From: a bacterium
GTDB lineage: Bacteria > Cyanobacteriota > Vampirovibrionia > Gastranaerophilales > Gastranaerophilaceae
Reading direction: 5' to 3'
Assembly (NCBI GenBank): GCA_004558955.1
Contig: SFZC01000076.1
Location: forward strand, 1-9,270
DNA length: 9,270 bases
Each line of letters opens with the position of its first letter. Within the stretch, counting starts at the first letter, position 1. The translations under genes were made by a program, and so were the position numbers. A model generated the notes under the pieces. It was given only the letters and a program-made list of their open reading frames with translations, was not told the DNA's origin and did not search any database. Shown piece after piece: positions 6,289 through 9,270 of this stretch.

Positions 6289-6352
6289 AAATGAAATGAA
6301 AAAGTTTCGTTGGGGAAAATACAATTCGTAAAGATTAAGTAAGGTAAAAACA

Positions 6353-6386
6353 AAAAAAGACTTGATATTTCTATCAAGTCTTTTTT
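6353..6386. terminator. Bidirectional intrinsic terminator between the RHH pair and tuf
   Basis: A perfect 15-bp stem (6353-6367 and 6372-6386) has a TTTC loop. The core is GACTTGATA and the base is a run of six A-T pairs, giving a T-run on either strand. It ends 20 bp before the tuf stop codon on the minus strand and lies 64 bp after the second small gene. It is the strongest terminator in the window. Confidence 0.93.
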
Positions 6387-6406
6387 CATATTGTTATTTG
6401 CCGTTA

Positions 6407-7615
6407 TTATTCGATAATTGTATCTACAACACCAGCACCAACAGTACGTCCGCCTTCACGGATAGCGAATCTCATACCTTTTTCGATTGCTACCGGAGCG
6501 ATCAATTCAACGTTCATTACAACGTTATCACCAGGCATTACCATTTGACCTTCAAATTGGATTGAACCTGTAACGTCAGTTGTTCTGATATAGAATTGAG
6601 GTCTGTAACCTGGGAAGAATGGAGTGTGACGTCCGCCTTCTTCTTTAGTTAAAACGTAAACGTTAGCTGTGAATTTAGTGTGTGGGTGAATTGAACCAGG
6701 TTTAGCCAAAACTTGACCACGTTCGATTTCAGTTTTATCAACACCACGAAGCAATGCACCGATGTTGTCACCAGCTTGACCTTGATCAAGAGATTTTCTG
6801 AACATTTCAACACCTGTAACTGTTGTTTTCTTAGTAGGTTTGATACCAACTAATTCAACTTCGTCACCAACTTTAACGATACCACGTTCTACACGGCCTG
6901 TAGCAACTGTACCACGACCTGTGATAGAGAAGATATCTTCGATTGGCATCAAGAATGGTTTATCCAAATCTCTAACAGGATCCGGGAAGTAAGAATCCAA
7001 AGCATCCATCAATTCCCAAATCTTATCTGTCCATTCGTTTTCACCACGTTTGATAGATGGGTTAGCTTGAACTGCTTCTAAAGCTTTCAATGCAGAACCG
7101 TGGATGAACGGAATGTTGTCACCGTCGAAATCGTAAGAAGAAAGCAATTCTCTAACTTCCATTTCAACCAATTCTAACAATTCAGGATCATCAACCATAT
7201 CGCATTTGTTCAAGAATACAACTAGGTTAGGAACACCAACTTGGCGAGCAAGCAAAATGTGTTCACGAGTTTGAGGCATAGCACCGTCAGTTGCTGCAAC
7301 TACAAGAATTGCACCGTCCATTTGAGCCGCACCTGTAATCATGTTTTTAACATAGTCAGCGTGACCTGGGCAGTCAACGTGAGCATAGTGTCTTTTTTCT
7401 GTTTCGTATTCAACGTGTGCTGTTGAAATGGTTATACCTCTTGCTTTTTCTTCAGGAGCAGCATCGATTTCATCGAATTTTTTAGCTGCTGCTTGACCTG
7501 CTGCAGCCAATGTACCGGTAATAGCTGCTGTCAATGTAGTTTTACCGTGGTCAACGTGGCCGATTGTACCTACGTTAACGTGCGGTTTCGTACGTTCATA
7601 CTTTTCACGTGCCAT
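6407..7615 (-). CDS. tuf: Elongation factor Tu
   Basis: 402 residues. EF-Tu carries aminoacyl-tRNA to the ribosomal A site as a GTP complex in the cytosol. All GTPase motifs are intact: G-H-V-D-H-G-K-T (19-26), switch I R-G-I-T-I-S (59-64), D-C-P-G-H (81-85, catalytic His85), N-K-C-D (136-139) and S-A-L (174-176). Beta-barrel domains II and III follow, with R-E-G-G-R-T-V-G-A-G near the end. A roughly 10-residue insertion (about 182-193, including R-G-E-N) precedes E-W-T-D-K-I. E. coli lacks it; cyanobacterial and Thermus proteins have it. The kirromycin-contact Gln (Q125) is kept. The start has an ideal AAGGAG 9 nt upstream. It stands alone between its own promoter and terminator, not beside fusA as in the usual str operon. 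Identity is certain. Confidence 0.99.
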   Translation of the reverse strand: MAREKYERTKPHVNVGTIGHVDHGKTTLTAAITGTLAAAGQAAAKKFDEIDAAPEEKARGITISTAHVEYETEKRHYAHVDCPGHADYVKNMITGAAQMDGAILVVAATDGAMPQTREHILLARQVGVPNLVVFLNKCDMVDDPELLELVEMEVRELLSSYDFDGDNIPFIHGSALKALEAVQANPSIKRGENEWTDKIWELMDALDSYFPDPVRDLDKPFLMPIEDIFSITGRGTVATGRVERGIVKVGDEVELVGIKPTKKTTVTGVEMFRKSLDQGQAGDNIGALLRGVDKTEIERGQVLAKPGSIHPHTKFTANVYVLTKEEGGRHTPFFPGYRPQFYIRTTDVTGSIQFEGQMVMPGDNVVMNVELIAPVAIEKGMRFAIREGGRTVGAGVVDTIIE

Positions 7616-7630
7616 GAGATTAATCTCCTT
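7616..7630 (-). promoter_or_regulatory. tuf ribosome binding site overlapped by a 12-bp palindrome
   Basis: On the minus strand AAGGAG (7625-7630) is a full Shine-Dalgarno. GAGATTAATCTC (7616-7627) is a perfect 12-bp palindrome that overlaps its GAG and abuts the ATG. As RNA it could form only a small 4-bp, 4-nt-loop hairpin. Confidence 0.6.
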
Positions 7631-7682
7631 CTTTTTTGTCTTACTATATACTACTATTAATTTAGTATTCTACGATATTCTA

Positions 7683-7710
7683 ATTTTATTCGCTCATAAT
7701 TTTTTGTCAA
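7683..7710 (-). promoter_or_regulatory. Promoter of tuf
   Basis: On the minus strand a perfect TTGACA (7705-7710) and TAAAAT (7683-7688, 5 of 6) are 16 bp apart. Transcription should start near 7676, giving a leader of about 60 nt. The consensus -35 fits a highly expressed gene. Confidence 0.65.
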
Positions 7711-7780
7711 CAATATTTGAAAAATCTTAACCTTAGGCTTAACTTTTCCTAATATTAATATATAAAGTTAAAAATTTTTA

Positions 7781-7789
7781 TGTTACAAT
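7781..7789 (+). promoter_or_regulatory. lysS: Extended -10 promoter of lysS
   Basis: TGTTACAAT contains TACAAT (7784-7789, 5 of 6) with the extended TG motif one base upstream. No good -35 is visible, which is usual for extended -10 promoters. The leader would be about 34 nt, too short for a T-box or lysine riboswitch. Confidence 0.5.
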
Positions 7790-7829
7790 CAAGCATATTG
7801 TTAAATTGACTAACAAAAAGGAGAAAAAA

Positions 7830-9270
7830 ATGACTCAAAAAGAAAAAACTCAAGAATCTAATTCTTCTCAAAACCAAATCAGACAAGTCAGAATCCAAAA
7901 GATGAATAATTTGAGAGAAAGAGGTTTGAACCCTTATCCGTACGGTTACGATAAAGATATAATGGCAGAAGATTTGCAAGATAAATACAAAGATTTGCCG
8001 GCAGGTGAAGAAACTGAAGATTGCTACCATGTTGCAGGCAGAGTGATGGCAAACCGTAACACAGGTATGTTTATTGACCTTGTTGACGCTTCAGGAAAAA
8101 TTCAAGTATTTTCACATAAAGAAAACTTATCGGAAGAAGATATGAAAACCTTAAAAAGTATTGATATCGGTGATATCGTTGGTTTTTACGGTTCTGTTAG
8201 AAGAACTCCTCGTGGAGAATTGACAATTAAATCTCAATCATTGAAAATTTTGTCAAAATCTTTGTTGCCGCTACCTGAAAAATTCCACGGTTTAACAGAT
8301 GTTGAAACAAAATATCGTCAAAGATACGTTGACATGATTGTGAATGAAGACGTTAAAAAAACTTTCCAACAAAGAAGTTTGATTATCCAAAAAGTTAGAG
8401 AATACCTAATCGGTCGTGGATTTATGGAAGTTGAAACACCTATGCTTCACCCGCAAGCAGGTGGAGCAAACGCAAGACCGTTCATCACTCACCACAACAC
8501 ACTTGATATGGACATGTATTTGAGAATCGCTCCTGAATTGTACTTAAAAAGACTTATGGTTGGCGGTGTAAGCGAAAAGATTTTTGAAATTAACAGAAGT
8601 TTCAGAAACGAAGGTATCGACACTCGTCACAACCCTGAATTTACAATGATGGAATTGTATCAGGCCTATGTTGATTACAATGATATGATGGAATTGACCG
8701 AAAACTTGGTAGCCTACGTTGCAAAAGAAGTTTTAGGAACTACAAAAATCCAATACGGGGAAAACGAAATTGATTTGACTCCGCCTTGGGACAGAAAAAC
8801 CATGCTTGGTGCTATCGAAGAAGCAACAGGTATCGACTTTGGCAAGATTGAAACAGTTGAAGAAGCAAAAGAAAAAGCACATTCCGTTCACGTTGATGCT
8901 GATGATTGCGACAAATGGGGGCAAGTTGTAGAAAGAGTATTTGAGGAAAAAATTGAACCGTCATTGATTCAACCTATCCACATTTACGATTACCCGAAAG
9001 ATATTTCACCGCTTTCAAAAGTTCACAGAGACAACCCTAGATTGACGGAACGTTTTGAAACTCGTGTAAACGGCTGGGAAATCTGTAACGCCTTTTCCGA
9101 ATTGACTGACCCGCTTGACCAAAGAGCAAGATTTGAGGCTCAAATGGCAGCAAAAGCAGCAGGCGATGAAGAAGCAATGCCGATTGATGAAGATTACATC
9201 TGTGCTTTAGAACACGGTGTACCTCCAATGGGCGGTTTGGGCTTAGGTATCGACAGATTGATTATGTTAT
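7830..9270 (+). CDS. lysS: Lysyl-tRNA synthetase, class II (3' end cut by window edge)
   Basis: 480 codons are present with no stop; by comparison with E. coli LysS (505 residues) about 20 remain outside. The enzyme attaches lysine to tRNA-Lys using ATP. The N-terminus (1-30) is rich in Lys, Gln, Asn and Glu. An OB-fold anticodon-binding domain spans about 66-142 (V-A-G-R-V-M at 68-73). The class II core has motif 1 around 197-205 (G-F-M-E-V-E-T-P-M), motif 2 as F-R-N-E-G-I-D-T-R-H (258-267), and motif 3 as G-L-G-L-G-I-D-R (469-476). The conserved E-I-C-N-A-F-S-E-L segment (417-425) is present. No key residue is missing. AAGGAG (7818-7823) lies 6 nt before the ATG. It is divergent from tuf across 214 bp holding both promoters. 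Identity is certain. Confidence 0.98.
   Translation, partial: MTQKEKTQESNSSQNQIRQVRIQKMNNLRERGLNPYPYGYDKDIMAEDLQDKYKDLPAGEETEDCYHVAGRVMANRNTGMFIDLVDASGKIQVFSHKENLSEEDMKTLKSIDIGDIVGFYGSVRRTPRGELTIKSQSLKILSKSLLPLPEKFHGLTDVETKYRQRYVDMIVNEDVKKTFQQRSLIIQKVREYLIGRGFMEVETPMLHPQAGGANARPFITHHNTLDMDMYLRIAPELYLKRLMVGGVSEKIFEINRSFRNEGIDTRHNPEFTMMELYQAYVDYNDMMELTENLVAYVAKEVLGTTKIQYGENEIDLTPPWDRKTMLGAIEEATGIDFGKIETVEEAKEKAHSVHVDADDCDKWGQVVERVFEEKIEPSLIQPIHIYDYPKDISPLSKVHRDNPRLTERFETRVNGWEICNAFSELTDPLDQRARFEAQMAAKAAGDEEAMPIDEDYICALEHGVPPMGGLGLGIDRLIML

Noticed and set aside
6296..6331. An 11-residue frame after the second small RHH-like gene
   Set aside because: Too short and without a ribosome site. It overlaps the third GGGGA leader and is better read as non-coding.
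7726..7743. CTTAAC repeated with a 12-bp period between tuf and lysS
   Set aside because: Only 6 bp per copy in AT-rich DNA and no link to a promoter element; chance is likely.
7790..7829. Possible T-box or lysine riboswitch before lysS
   Set aside because: The predicted leader is about 34 nt and lacks T-box or lysine-riboswitch motifs and any terminator.
7755..8030. Open frame on the minus strand at the start of lysS
   Set aside because: It is antisense to a certain lysS start and its promoter, and its composition (Phe/Ile/Ser-rich) is that of a reverse-strand shadow.
1..9270. Insertion sequences, CRISPR arrays, tRNA or rRNA genes
   Set aside because: I saw no transposase, target-site duplications, spaced identical repeats, or tRNA T-loop (GTTCRA-type) plus cloverleaf pattern on either strand.

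Overview
This is a low-GC, gene-dense bacterial chromosomal segment with short intergenic regions. It carries housekeeping genes: a MiaB/MtaB-type tRNA methylthiotransferase, a Na+/phosphate cotransporter with a PhoU-like tail, the GTPase-fold ATPase YchF, EF-Tu (tuf) and lysyl-tRNA synthetase (lysS). EF-Tu has a roughly 10-residue insertion before its conserved E-W-x-x-K-I segment. Cyanobacterial and Thermus EF-Tu share this insertion; E. coli lacks it. Together with the low GC, the mostly single-gene transcription units and an orphan membrane protein with an N-terminal S-F-G-S motif, this points to a non-photosynthetic cyanobacterial relative (Melainabacteria/Vampirovibrionia, possibly gut Gastranaerophilales). 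That assignment is inference.

Layout. 1-210 (-) is the N-terminal part of a protein with a formyltransferase-like start, cut by the window edge. 290-1141 (-) is an unrecognised 283-residue protein with several hydrophobic segments, with its own promoter and a hairpin terminator. 1270-2556 (+) is mtaB, followed by 2712-4472 (+), the Na/Pi cotransporter. Convergent to it is ychF at 4562-5659 (-), and one bidirectional hairpin serves both. Divergent from ychF is a small two-gene unit: a CopG/ribbon-helix-helix protein (5869-6057, +) and a 59-residue protein (6109-6288, +) that looks like its diverged paralogue. This unit converges on tuf (6407-7615, -), again with one bidirectional terminator between them. 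lysS (7830-9270, +) is divergent from tuf and is cut by the right edge about 20 residues before its expected end.

How the genes relate. tuf, lysS, mtaB and perhaps the left-edge gene all serve translation, and YchF binds ribosomes in other bacteria. However, the genes lie on alternating strands with separate promoters, so this is a neighbourhood rather than an operon. The only clear co-transcribed pair is the two small ribbon-helix-helix-type genes.

The least ordinary part is 5754-6350. It has a tandem 10-bp repeat upstream, two related small genes, and GGGGA-headed leaders at 5836, 6072 and 6312, spaced 236 and 240 bp apart. The third leader has no gene after it. This looks like an eroded tandem array of small RHH genes with no recognisable toxin partner. 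Two other genes (left edge and mtaB) have a -10-like hexamer ending exactly 6 nt before the ATG and little or no Shine-Dalgarno, which suggests leaderless transcripts.
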